DNA of 64,000 nt, from NCBI GenBank assembly GCA_035311445.1, contig DATGCX010000451.1:78264-142263 (forward strand), in the 5' to 3' direction. This DNA comes from JAJPKK01 sp035311445 (GTDB lineage Bacteria; Pseudomonadota; Alphaproteobacteria; Rhizobiales; Xanthobacteraceae). The notes below the pieces were generated by a model that was not told where the DNA came from, searched no databases, and was given only the letters and a program-made list of their open reading frames with translations. This document shows, piece after piece, positions 17,710 to 26,562 of this stretch (position 1 is its first letter; each line of letters starts with the position of its first letter). Both the position numbers and the translations under genes were made by a program.

Positions 17710-19245
17710 ATGTCGGCCCCATCCTCGGACAATTTTCCAATCCGCATCGGCACGCTTGACGCGTTCGCCCAGGTCCGCGGGTTCCTCAACGATATCCAAT
17801 TCAATGATCGCAACGTCTGCGCGGCGCTGAAGATACGCGACATCACTGGGTCCCGCGACTTGCAGCCGGATGAAATCGACTGGCGCGCGGTGTCTCCGGC
17901 ACTGCGCGTTGCCATCAGGTTGTTTGTTCTCGGTGCTTCCGCACCACGGGAGGATTTCCGAACGATTTGCGGTGACGGGATCTTCGCGGCGCTCAATGCA
18001 CTTGGGCTGATTCGCGGTGTAAGGCATCGCGACGATACCGTTGTATGTCCGGTTTGGCTTTATCCGGTCGACGGCTTCATCGTTGTGTCCGATCGTCGCG
18101 ATGATCCGGACGGTGAAGCATATCGCCCGCCCATCGATGCAGTCTTTCCTGCGCTGGATGCCGGTACACTGAAGCTGCTGCGTCTTCTGCCGGCGACGCT
18201 TGGCGATGGGCTTGATCTCTGCGGCGGCTGCGGGGTCGGCGCGCTACACCTCTCGCGCATCGGTCAGCGGGCCGTTTCCGCGGATATTACGGGCCGAGCA
18301 TCATTTTTCGCTGCGTTCAACGCGCAGTTGAATGGTGTGGATATCGAGAGCCTCGAGGGCGATCTGTACGCTCCGGTGATGGGCCGACATTTCGATATCA
18401 TCGCGGCCCATCCGCCTTGGGTGCCGTCGATCGGGGACACCATGGTCTTCCGGGACGGCGGCGACGGCGGGGAGACCATCATCCGTCGCATTGTTGAAGG
18501 AATTCCGCAGCATCTGCGTCGGGGCGGCACCGCCGTCATCGTCTCGCTCGGGAGGGATACGGTCGAGGCGCCCTACGAACAGCGCGTTCGAGGCTGGCTC
18601 AGCAATCCTGGGCGGGACTGCGACGTGATTCTGGGCGTCGAGAAGATGCTAACCATCGAGGAGGTGGTCGGGTCCGTCCGCAAGCTTCACCTCAAGGATG
18701 ATCGTCGGCAAGCGGATCGGCTCGCGGCCCATCTCCACACGCTGGGAACCGACAAGTTCGTTTATGGCGCCCTGTTCATCCGACGGACCGATGAATTGAT
18801 TGCACAGCCGCCACTGCGGCTGCGCATGTCGTCGCGTGCCGCGGCGTCTGATTTCGATCGTCTGTTTGCATGGCGGGGGCAGCGCCGAGATGCGGCTTTC
18901 CGCGATTGGATGAAATCGGCCAAGCCGCGGCTTGCGCCGCATCTCGAGGTGATCAACCGACAAGTGGTGCAAGACGGCACGCTGGCGGTGGGTGAGTCCA
19001 TACTGAGGGCGGAACACGCATTCTCGACCGCGCTGCAACTGGACGGCTGGGTGATACCAATCATCGCCTCGTTCCAGGGTAGCCAAAACGTGGAACAGGT
19101 GTTCAACAAAGCTTGCCGATCCGGCAGCTCGCCTGCCGATTTTACGCTGGACTCGTTCATCGATCTGGTCGGGATGATGGTCGAATACAGTTTTCTCGAT
19201 ATTGACATTCAGAGCGAAATCAAGCGATCGACATGCACCGGATAA
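17710..19245 (+). CDS. Class I SAM-dependent methyltransferase-like protein linked to the T6SS nuclease
   Basis: This 511-residue soluble protein has a Rossmann SAM-binding motif I (LDLCGGCGVGALHLSR, near 168-183) and the acidic strand end SADIT. The motif IV region reads AAHPPWVPS, with His234 where HemK/MTS-type enzymes have Asn or Asp before PPY/F/W. The N-terminal 160 residues and the C-terminal 200 residues are not assignable. It follows the nuclease gene after 6 bp and is presumably co-translated. It could be an enzyme that modifies the nuclease or its target, or a catalytically altered fold used as adaptor or immunity protein. The fold is clear; the role is open. Confidence 0.75.
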   Translation: MSAPSSDNFPIRIGTLDAFAQVRGFLNDIQFNDRNVCAALKIRDITGSRDLQPDEIDWRAVSPALRVAIRLFVLGASAPREDFRTICGDGIFAALNALGLIRGVRHRDDTVVCPVWLYPVDGFIVVSDRRDDPDGEAYRPPIDAVFPALDAGTLKLLRLLPATLGDGLDLCGGCGVGALHLSRIGQRAVSADITGRASFFAAFNAQLNGVDIESLEGDLYAPVMGRHFDIIAAHPPWVPSIGDTMVFRDGGDGGETIIRRIVEGIPQHLRRGGTAVIVSLGRDTVEAPYEQRVRGWLSNPGRDCDVILGVEKMLTIEEVVGSVRKLHLKDDRRQADRLAAHLHTLGTDKFVYGALFIRRTDELIAQPPLRLRMSSRAAASDFDRLFAWRGQRRDAAFRDWMKSAKPRLAPHLEVINRQVVQDGTLAVGESILRAEHAFSTALQLDGWVIPIIASFQGSQNVEQVFNKACRSGSSPADFTLDSFIDLVGMMVEYSFLDIDIQSEIKRSTCTG

Positions 19246-19469
19246 TCTGTTGGAGCAGCAAGGGTCACGATAGGGACGAGGCTCTCTCTACGGCATCGCC
19301 ATCCTGTGCCCATAAATTTCGAACCGCTTTGAACCGAATGGGCGTCAAGCCTCACAAATGAATTCAGAGAATTCTTCAGTTTGATGGGAAGCACGTGCGG
19401 TCGCAATGGTCCCGCGACGTGCAGGGTGAATGCAAAAAAGTAACGAACGTGAAATAGACGTGACAAGTC

Positions 19470-20849
19470 ATGACGGTATCTGCCCCCGATCTGTCCGCAT
19501 CTGAACAATCCGCTCAATCGGAGGCGGAGCCAGGTCACGCTGGCGCGCCGGACGCCGGCAGTGGTCTCGAACCTGCGGTTGCTGCGCTGTGCGCGCCGCT
19601 GTCTGATGCTGATCCGTGCGGGCCAGATCTCGATTTTGACGGCGATGCGGATTATCTCAATTTCGTTGCCCAGGCCGAAGTCCTTCTGCCAGCGTCATTT
19701 TTTTCTCCGGAAGACGGCCGGCCGTTCGACCGGACAACGATCGACATCCAAGGTCAGCTTGAGACTCTGCAACGGCTGACGGCGCGCACCCGCGATCTCC
19801 GGTTGCTCATTTTGCAAGCCCGTTTGTACATGCTGGACCGGAATTTGGCTGGCTTCGCGCAAAGCATAACAGCAATCGCCTATTTGCTTGAAAGGTATTG
19901 GGATACGGTTCACCCGCGGATCGAAGGCGGCGACCTCGCGATGCGGTCGGCCATCGTCAGCGCCCTCGATATGCCGACGGTGGCCTTCCCCCTGCAATAT
20001 GCGCCGTTGTTCGAAGCGCGCCGCGTCGGCGCAGTCACCTACCGTGGGTTGATGATTGCGATGGACGAGGTCCAGCCACGGCTCGGAGACTCGAAACTCG
20101 AGGTGGGCCCGCTCATGGAGGCGGTCAGCACTGCCGATGCCGCCGTATTGGTTTCGACACGCACCAGCCTCTCGATGCTGAAGTCTTCACTCGAGGCAAT
20201 CAAGACCGCTTTCCTGAGCAACGGACACTCGGTTGGTCTCAAGAACCTTCCGGAGCTTGTGGACAAAATTCGCGCCTTCATCGATCCGAAAGCCTCAGAA
20301 GAGGAAGCGGATGCGGACTTGGCCGATTCGGATACCCCAGGTGAAGGATCGTCAGCGGCGGCGGTCGGGCGCGCTCCCAATTCGCTCGCGGAGGCGAGTG
20401 CCGCATTGGCTGCAATCGCCGATTATTACAGCCGCGTGGAGCCTTCGAGCCCAACGCTGCCATTGGTTCGACAGGCCCATCAGCTGATCGGCAAGTCCTT
20501 CTTTGAAATCATCAGCATTTTGGTGCCTTCGCAAATGGATTATGCGGCATTTCGGATAGGACATGACCAGATTTTTGATTTGCCGATTGGAAAGCTTTCC
20601 GAATTGTCCGAGGTGGCGCCTGTGGGGCCGACGGACAATGCCGGCTCAGTCAGCTATCTCGTGCAGACGCGCTCGCAGGCGATTGCGCTGCTCGACCTGG
20701 TTCAGCGCTTTTTCCGTAAGTCCGAGCCGTCGAGCCCGGTACCCATGCTGTGCGAGCGTGCGCGGGCGTTTGCGGAGCGCGACTTCATGAGCGTGCTGCG
20801 CGATGTGTTGCCGAAGTCGGCACTCAGAAATCCTAACGATGATTACTAA
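19470..20849 (+). CDS. tssA: T6SS baseplate/sheath-priming protein TssA (ImpA)
   Basis: This 459-residue protein has the ImpA N-terminal signature: an acidic region with SDADPCGPDLDFDGD at about 44-58, then RDLRLLILQARLYMLDRNLAG and YWDTVHPR, which defines the family. TssA organises baseplate assembly and sheath polymerisation. The C-terminal half (QAHQLIGKSFFEI, near 325-340) is a helical extension of the short-TssA type rather than a VasJ domain, as far as I can see. The start ATG at 19470 lies 224 bp after the methyltransferase-like gene, leaving room for a promoter for the core operon. Confidence 0.93.
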   Translation: MTVSAPDLSASEQSAQSEAEPGHAGAPDAGSGLEPAVAALCAPLSDADPCGPDLDFDGDADYLNFVAQAEVLLPASFFSPEDGRPFDRTTIDIQGQLETLQRLTARTRDLRLLILQARLYMLDRNLAGFAQSITAIAYLLERYWDTVHPRIEGGDLAMRSAIVSALDMPTVAFPLQYAPLFEARRVGAVTYRGLMIAMDEVQPRLGDSKLEVGPLMEAVSTADAAVLVSTRTSLSMLKSSLEAIKTAFLSNGHSVGLKNLPELVDKIRAFIDPKASEEEADADLADSDTPGEGSSAAAVGRAPNSLAEASAALAAIADYYSRVEPSSPTLPLVRQAHQLIGKSFFEIISILVPSQMDYAAFRIGHDQIFDLPIGKLSELSEVAPVGPTDNAGSVSYLVQTRSQAIALLDLVQRFFRKSEPSSPVPMLCERARAFAERDFMSVLRDVLPKSALRNPNDDY

Positions 20850-20951
20850 AGAGTCCCCGAGCGAATAGCAGTTTGGCGGGACAAGGAAAAGAAAAGATGG
20901 TATTCGCTCATGTCAATATGGAAACTCAACCACGAAACCCGGGGGTTATCA

Positions 20952-21482
20952 ATGGCGCGAGATAGTGGTCAAAAATTCATTCGACGAAATCGTCCGCCGC
21001 GGGTGCACATCACTTACGAGAATCCGGCAAATGCGGAGGAAAAGATCGAGATTCCCTTCGTCATGGGGGTGTTGGCCGATCTATCCGGCAATGCGCCAGG
21101 GGTTGAGAAGGCGGATATCGCCCAGCGCAAATTCCTCGAATTCGACATGGATAACCTCGATGCCCGCATGGCAGCGATCCAGCCGGGCGTGAGTTTTCGT
21201 GTCACCAATAAGCTCTCCGACAACCCCGACGAGAAGATGGCCGTCAATTTGCGCTTCAATAAGATGGCCGACCTGGAGCCCGCGGCAATCGCCAAGCAGG
21301 TGCCCCCGATGGCAAAACTGCTTGAAGCGCGGTCGCAGCTCGCGAACCTGATGCGTTATATGGACGGCAAAGTGGCGGCCGAAGATTCGCTGCGCAAATT
21401 ACTGTCCGATCCGCAGCTCATGGCGGCACTGAAAGACCGCGCTGCGGAAACGCCCACCGAGGGTGAGAGTAGTTCCGAGTAG
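20952..21482 (+). CDS. tssB: T6SS contractile sheath small subunit TssB (VipA)
   Basis: This 176-residue protein has the typical start MARDSGQKFIRRNRPPRVHI and the conserved IPFVMGVLADLSG block (near 36-48), then LEFDMDNLDARMAAI. With TssC it forms the contractile sheath. I chose the ATG at 20952, preceded by GGGGG at 6 bp spacing and matching the family N-terminus; an ATG 42 bp upstream adds non-family residues. It lies 102 bp after tssA and is followed by a strong stem-loop before tssC. Confidence 0.95.
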   Translation: MARDSGQKFIRRNRPPRVHITYENPANAEEKIEIPFVMGVLADLSGNAPGVEKADIAQRKFLEFDMDNLDARMAAIQPGVSFRVTNKLSDNPDEKMAVNLRFNKMADLEPAAIAKQVPPMAKLLEARSQLANLMRYMDGKVAAEDSLRKLLSDPQLMAALKDRAAETPTEGESSSE

Positions 21483-21507
21483 ATCGAATCCATCAGGCCG
21501 GCACAGG

Positions 21508-21553
21508 TTCGCTTTAACCAGCCATCTTGGATGGAATGGTGGGTTAAAGCGAA
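21508..21553 (+). promoter_or_regulatory. Long stem-loop between tssB and tssC
   Basis: TTCGCTTTAACC at 21508-21519 is perfectly complementary to GGTTAAAGCGAA at 21542-21553, and an inner CCATC-TTG-GATGG hairpin caps the loop. No U-tract follows, so it is not a classic terminator. It may stabilise or attenuate the mRNA so that sheath subunits are made in the right ratio, or it may be another dispersed palindrome. Confidence 0.6.
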
Positions 21554-21631
21554 TTAGGCCTACGCCGGTCCGTTCTATTTGCACTTCGGTAAAACGCGCA
21601 CTGAACAAACCCGGAGATAGAGAGACTAGCC

Positions 21632-23122
21632 ATGGCGACTCAAACGGCCTCCCAGCAGGACACGCTCGTCCAGACCCGTGAAGTTGACGAATTCTCTGCG
21701 CTCCTCAAGCAGAGTTTCAAGCCAAGAACCGAACGCGCCGCCAGCGAGGTGGAGAACGCGGTCAAGACGCTGGTCGAGCAGGCTCTGGCCGACACCAGCG
21801 TCATCAAAGCCGATGTCCTCGATACGATCGAGGAGATGATTGCGCAGTTGGACAGGAAGCTTTCGGCGCAGATGAATGAGATCATGCACGCGCCGGAGTT
21901 TCAGCAGATTGAAGGCGCCTGGCGCGGTCTGAAATATCTGGTCTTCCATTCCGAGACCGACGCAATGCTCAAGATCCGCGTGATGAATATCGGCAAGAGC
22001 GAGCTCTACCGACATCTGCGGCAATTTCCGAACGCGGCCTGGGACCAGAGCCCGCTGTTCAAAAAGATTTACGAAGAGGAATTTGGTCAACTCGGCGGGC
22101 AGCCCTATGGCTGCCTGATCGGCGATTACTCGTTCAGCCATCTGCCGACCGACGTGCAACTGCTGCGCGACCTCAGCAAGATTGCCGGCGCCGCGCATGC
22201 GCCGTTCTTCGCCGCCGCGGACTCGACACTGATGGGGATGGATTCATGGAATGAGCTGATGAATCCGCGCGATCTGAGCAAGTTGTTTGATACGCCTGAT
22301 TATGCCGCCTGGAGGTCGCTGCGCGATTCGGACGATGCGCGCTACGTCGGCCTGTGCATGCCGCGCGTTCTTGCGAGGCTGCCCTACGGAGCAAAAACGG
22401 AGCCGGTCGAGGAATTTGCATTTGAAGAGGAAACCGACGGCCATAAGGGCGAAAAATATACCTGGATGAATGCCGCCTACGCGATGGCTGCCAATATCAA
22501 CCGTGCCTTCAAGGAATATGGCTGGTGCGCCCGCATCCGCGGGGTTCAGTCCGGCGGCGAAGTCGATGAATTGCCCTCCCACACCTTCCCGACCGATGAC
22601 GGCGGTGTCGACCTCAAATGCCCGACCGAGATTGCGATCAGCGACCGCCGCGAGGCCGAACTTGCTAAATCCGGCCTGATCCCGCTCATTCATCGCAAGA
22701 ATACCGACCGGGCTGCTTTCATTGGCGCGCAGTCGCTGTTCAGGCCAAAGGCTTATCAGAACAACCCGGAAGCGACGGCGTCAAGCAATCTGTCCTCGCG
22801 GCTGCCATACATGTTCGCCTGCTGCCGGTTTGCCCATTATCTCAAGGTCATGGTGCGCGACAAGGTCGGGTCCTACCTTGAAAAGGATCAGCTCGAGAAG
22901 TGGCTGACGAACTGGATCAGCGAATATATCGACGGCGATCCGACCAACTCCAGCGAAGCAACGAAATGCCGCAGGCCGCTCGCCGGCGCCGCCATCACGA
23001 TCGTGCCGAACGAGGAAAATCCCGGCTATTATCAGGCGACTTTCGATTTGCGGCCGCACTTCCAGTTGGAAGGAATGGATATCGGGCTGCGCCTTGTATC
23101 GCGATTACCCACCGGAAAATAA
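21632..23122 (+). CDS. tssC: T6SS contractile sheath large subunit TssC (VipB)
   Basis: This 496-residue sheath protein has family landmarks in order: IEGAWRGLKYLVFHSETD near 92-109, YGCLIGDYSFSHLPTDVQLL near 158-177, and the C-terminal KCRRPLAGAAITIVPNEENPG block near 447. It interlocks with TssB and is recycled by ClpV after contraction. The ATG at 21632 has GGAGATAGAGAG upstream. Length and all major blocks are normal. Confidence 0.97.
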   Translation: MATQTASQQDTLVQTREVDEFSALLKQSFKPRTERAASEVENAVKTLVEQALADTSVIKADVLDTIEEMIAQLDRKLSAQMNEIMHAPEFQQIEGAWRGLKYLVFHSETDAMLKIRVMNIGKSELYRHLRQFPNAAWDQSPLFKKIYEEEFGQLGGQPYGCLIGDYSFSHLPTDVQLLRDLSKIAGAAHAPFFAAADSTLMGMDSWNELMNPRDLSKLFDTPDYAAWRSLRDSDDARYVGLCMPRVLARLPYGAKTEPVEEFAFEEETDGHKGEKYTWMNAAYAMAANINRAFKEYGWCARIRGVQSGGEVDELPSHTFPTDDGGVDLKCPTEIAISDRREAELAKSGLIPLIHRKNTDRAAFIGAQSLFRPKAYQNNPEATASSNLSSRLPYMFACCRFAHYLKVMVRDKVGSYLEKDQLEKWLTNWISEYIDGDPTNSSEATKCRRPLAGAAITIVPNEENPGYYQATFDLRPHFQLEGMDIGLRLVSRLPTGK

Positions 23123-23241
23123 ACAACTATTGAACCGCAGCGCGGAATCGCGCGACGAAGAGATGTGTCCACAGCCTGTGCCCCGTCATCCCGACTTGGC
23201 CAGGGCGGTGTTGAACGTGACCACTTCAGGAGGGTACCAAA

Positions 23242-23739
23242 ATGGCTCACACCGACATGTTCCTCAAGCTCGACGGAATCGACGGCGAATCGCAAGACGA
23301 CAAGTTCAAGGACTGGATCGAGGTGCATTCGTGGAATTGGGGCGTGCACCAAGCCCACACGGCCCATACGGGGACCGGCCGGGGCCACTCAAAGGCGAGC
23401 TTCCAGGAGCTCCACTTTTCGGCAGACCTGACCAAGGCTTCTCCGAAACTGTTCAAGGCCTGTGCCAAGGGCGACCACATCAAAAAGGCCAAGCTCGTTG
23501 TCCGCAAGGCCGGCGGCGACCAGCCGCTCGAGTATTTCACCATTGAGATGGAAGACGTCATTCCCACCAACGTGGCGTGGAACGGCCACGGGGGCGGCGG
23601 GGTTCATAGCCAAGTCGCTGAAAACCTCGCTCTGTCGTTCGCCAAGTTCAAGGTGATCTACAAGCCGCAAGGGAAGACCGGCGCCGCCGAGAGCAATGTT
23701 GACTGGGGCTTCTCGATCAACGAGCACAAGGAAATCTGA
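23242..23739 (+). CDS. hcp: T6SS inner-tube protein Hcp (TssD)
   Basis: This 165-residue protein has the Hcp pattern MFLKLDGIDGES at about 5-16, then WNWGVHQAHT, FTRTLD-equivalent sequence LHFSADLTKASPKLFKACAKG and a C-terminal VDWGFSINEHKE. Hcp hexamers stack into the tube that is fired by sheath contraction. A very strong ribosome site (AGGAGGG, 8 bp before the ATG) fits a highly expressed structural subunit. It lies 119 bp after tssC. Confidence 0.96.
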   Translation: MAHTDMFLKLDGIDGESQDDKFKDWIEVHSWNWGVHQAHTAHTGTGRGHSKASFQELHFSADLTKASPKLFKACAKGDHIKKAKLVVRKAGGDQPLEYFTIEMEDVIPTNVAWNGHGGGGVHSQVAENLALSFAKFKVIYKPQGKTGAAESNVDWGFSINEHKEI

Positions 23740-23783
23740 GCCAACCTCCCTAGGGCGGATTTCCGGATGGAATCACAGAGTTT

Positions 23784-23864
23784 GTCATCGCCCGCGAAGG
23801 CGGGCGATCCCCTACCCCCCGGCAGCGTTGTGGAATACTGGATTCCCCCTTTCGCGGGAATGAC
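23784..23864. repeat. Palindromic repeat, family A (copy 2)
   Basis: GTCATCGCCCGCGAAGGCGGGCGAT opens the element and ATTCCCCCTTTCGCGGGAATGAC closes it, the reverse order of copy 1. It lies 45 bp after hcp and could also act as a 3' stem-loop of the hcp message. Confidence 0.8.
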
Positions 23865-24031
23865 ACGGGGAATTGGTCGCCGCTGGACCGGTTCCATTTC
23901 ATGCCGATCTGCTTCAGGTGCTGATCAAGCAAAGCAGAGCCTACAGTCGTAAGCCGAGCAGAGCGATCCGCGCGGCTTGCGGCTTCGTCCATCGGTAGAC
24001 TATTGGACGGTTCGGGTTGCGCGAGGTGGTC

Positions 24032-24577
24032 ATGGCTCGTATCAGCAGCAAGACACGTCTCAGCCCGCCGCTGATGCACGTATTTCGCGCCGCTCATGAG
24101 GCCAAGGATGCCAGGAAGCGGATGGAGGTGCGCAACGAGGCAGGTGACCGCGCCGTCGCCAGCCGCCGTCTGCGTGTCGGTCAGGTTATCACGGAACCGG
24201 TGCTGCGGCGGGAAGTGATGCGCGACCTCGAGGCCGTGCTCAATTCCATCGCGCTCGAATCGACCATCGACATGAGCGAGGCGCCTTATGTTCGCAAGTC
24301 GATTTTGAATTTCGGCCTTCCCGACATCACCCACCGCACCATCGATGAAGCCGGCGTGGGCGACGTTCCCGAGGAGATCAGGACCGCCATCATCAACTAC
24401 GAGCCGCGCCTTGCGGCTGCCTCCGTTCACGTTGAACGTGATATGAGTGTCGATCCGGTCGAGCTCAAGATCAGATTCATCGTCCGCGCCGATTTGACGT
24501 GCGATCCCGTTAATGTGCCGGTAGAGTTTATCGCCGACGTCATCGATACCGGCAAGATACTGATCAATCGCCGGTGA
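24032..24577 (+). CDS. tssE: T6SS baseplate protein TssE (gp25-like)
   Basis: This 181-residue baseplate protein has the gp25 hallmarks: LRREVMRDLEAVLNSIA near 67-83, then VRKSILNFGLPD, and EIRTAIINYEPRL with the conserved E-P-R triad near 120-130. It nucleates the sheath on the baseplate. I chose the ATG at 24032 (GAGG 5 bp upstream) over one 15 bp earlier. It follows the repeat after hcp and lies 7 bp before tssF. Confidence 0.94.
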   Translation: MARISSKTRLSPPLMHVFRAAHEAKDARKRMEVRNEAGDRAVASRRLRVGQVITEPVLRREVMRDLEAVLNSIALESTIDMSEAPYVRKSILNFGLPDITHRTIDEAGVGDVPEEIRTAIINYEPRLAAASVHVERDMSVDPVELKIRFIVRADLTCDPVNVPVEFIADVIDTGKILINRR

Positions 24578-24584
24578 AGCGCGC

Positions 24585-26549
24585 ATGAACCGGGAATTTC
24601 TCGACCTCTATAATCGGGAACTTCAATTGCTCAACGAGCAGGCGCGCGAATTCGCCGACGAATATCCGGGCATTGCCGAACGGTTGGGCGGCATCCTGGA
24701 AGACCGCATCGATCCGTTGATAGGCGGCCTTCTGGAAGGGGCAGCCTTTCTTGCCGCGCGGGTGCAGCTCAAGCTCAAGCATGAATTTCCCGAGTTCACC
24801 AACAATCTTCTTGAGCAATTGGTCCCGCATTATCTGGCGCCGACGCCTTCGGTGATGCTGGTGATGGCCGCCCCGACCTTCGGCGACCCCGCTCTGCGCG
24901 ACGGCCACGTGATCGCCCGCGGCGCATATCTGGACGCCACCTTCCGCCAGTTTGACCGGCAGATTTCCTGCCGCTATCGATTATGCGCTCCGATCACGAT
25001 CTGGCCATTCCAGCTTGCGAGCGCTGAGTACTTCTCCTCACCAGCGCCGCTGCAGGCTCTCGGCGTGCCGGTCGGCGGCAACGTTCTGGCCGGCATGCGG
25101 CTCACGTTGACGCATCGCTCGACTGAGCGTCGGGAAGATGAGCCGTCAGATTTCGATGCACTCAAGAAGCCCGAAATGTTGTTCGCTGGCTGCCGCACCA
25201 CCAATTTGCCGATGTATTTCGTCGGGTCGGAGGCCGATTCGGTTGCGCTGTACGAGCAGATATTTGCGCATTGCAAGGCGGTGTATTTCCGCTGCCTCGA
25301 CGAGTTTGGCGATCCCGTTGTTTTTCAAGCGCAGGCCGAATGCCTCCAGCAGGTCGGGTTTGACCGCGAGGATGCGCTGTTTCCCAATGACAATCGCGTA
25401 TTCGAAGGTTTCGATCTGTTGCGCGAGTTCTTTGTGTTTCCGCGCAAGTTTCTCGGCTGCAATCTGACCCGACTCGACGCGTTGCTGCCGCGACTTAGAG
25501 CAAAAACGGTCGATGTCCTGTTTGCGTTCGATGAGGTCAATGCGCGGCTTGCAGCGGCCGTGCAACCGGAGATGTTCGCCCTTTATGCGGCGCCCGCCAT
25601 CAATCTGTTCGAGAAAACCACGGACCGCATTCCCCTCAAGTCGAGTCAGCACGAGTACCACGTCGTTCCGGATCGCAGCCACTATCTCGACTATGAACCA
25701 CATCGGCTGCTCGAGGTTTACGCGCACCATGCCGGCGGACGAGACAAGGTGCCGGTGCAGCCGCTCTATTCGGCCACACTGGAGGGGCCGCAACACGCCT
25801 CCGGCCTTTACTTTACGGCGCGCCGGCTGCCACGACGGCGCACGGTCGAAGAAAAACGCGTCGGCATGTCCTCCGACTACACCGGGACCGACATGTTCAT
25901 CTCATTGAGTGAGCTCGGCGGCGAGGACGACGATGCGGCAATTGCCGAGTTGAGCGTGCGGGCATTATGTTCGAACAGACATTTGACCGAACATCTGCCG
26001 ATCGGCGTCGGCGGTGCGGATTTTCGCCTGATCGACGACTTCACCTTGGACTTGATGTGCGTTGCCGGGCCGACACCGCCCCGCGAACCGATCGTGTCGC
26101 AGTTGCGCAGTAGAAGCGAGGTCGCGCACACCGGCACGGTCACCTGGCGGCTGGTCAACATGCTCAGCACCAATCATCTCGGCCTGGTGGAACGCGGTGC
26201 CGGGCGCAACGCTCAGGCATTGCGGGAAACCCTGTCGATGTTTGCGGAAATGAATGACGCCGTTACTGAGCGCCGCATTCGTGGCATTCGCAACGTCGAC
26301 AGCCGGCCGATTGTACGGCGCATTCGCCAGCGCAGCGGCATCGGGGCAGCGCGCGGGATCGAAATCACGGTGACGATCGACGAAAGAGCATTCGAGGGCA
26401 CCGGCATCTTTCTGCTTGGCGCCGTGCTCGATCGCTTCTTTGCCGAGTATTCTGGCTTCAACCATTTCAGCCAGACAGTGATCCGATCTGTCGAGCGCGG
26501 AGAAGTCGCGCGATGGCCTCCCCGCATGGGAACGCGCCGGTCGCTATGA
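24585..26549 (+). CDS. tssF: T6SS baseplate protein TssF
   Basis: This 654-residue wedge protein starts with the family pattern MNREFLDLYNRELQLLNEQA and shows FAdEYPGIAERLG, then a conserved LLEGAAFLAARVQLKL block near 48-63. The C-terminus carries GTGIFLLGAVLDRFFAEY (near 605). TssF pairs with TssG to form the baseplate wedge. It starts 7 bp after tssE and its stop lies 13 bp before the chosen tssG start, a tight operon. The length is normal. Confidence 0.96.
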   Translation: MNREFLDLYNRELQLLNEQAREFADEYPGIAERLGGILEDRIDPLIGGLLEGAAFLAARVQLKLKHEFPEFTNNLLEQLVPHYLAPTPSVMLVMAAPTFGDPALRDGHVIARGAYLDATFRQFDRQISCRYRLCAPITIWPFQLASAEYFSSPAPLQALGVPVGGNVLAGMRLTLTHRSTERREDEPSDFDALKKPEMLFAGCRTTNLPMYFVGSEADSVALYEQIFAHCKAVYFRCLDEFGDPVVFQAQAECLQQVGFDREDALFPNDNRVFEGFDLLREFFVFPRKFLGCNLTRLDALLPRLRAKTVDVLFAFDEVNARLAAAVQPEMFALYAAPAINLFEKTTDRIPLKSSQHEYHVVPDRSHYLDYEPHRLLEVYAHHAGGRDKVPVQPLYSATLEGPQHASGLYFTARRLPRRRTVEEKRVGMSSDYTGTDMFISLSELGGEDDDAAIAELSVRALCSNRHLTEHLPIGVGGADFRLIDDFTLDLMCVAGPTPPREPIVSQLRSRSEVAHTGTVTWRLVNMLSTNHLGLVERGAGRNAQALRETLSMFAEMNDAVTERRIRGIRNVDSRPIVRRIRQRSGIGAARGIEITVTIDERAFEGTGIFLLGAVLDRFFAEYSGFNHFSQTVIRSVERGEVARWPPRMGTRRSL

Positions 26550-26562
26550 TGGTGAGGTGGCC

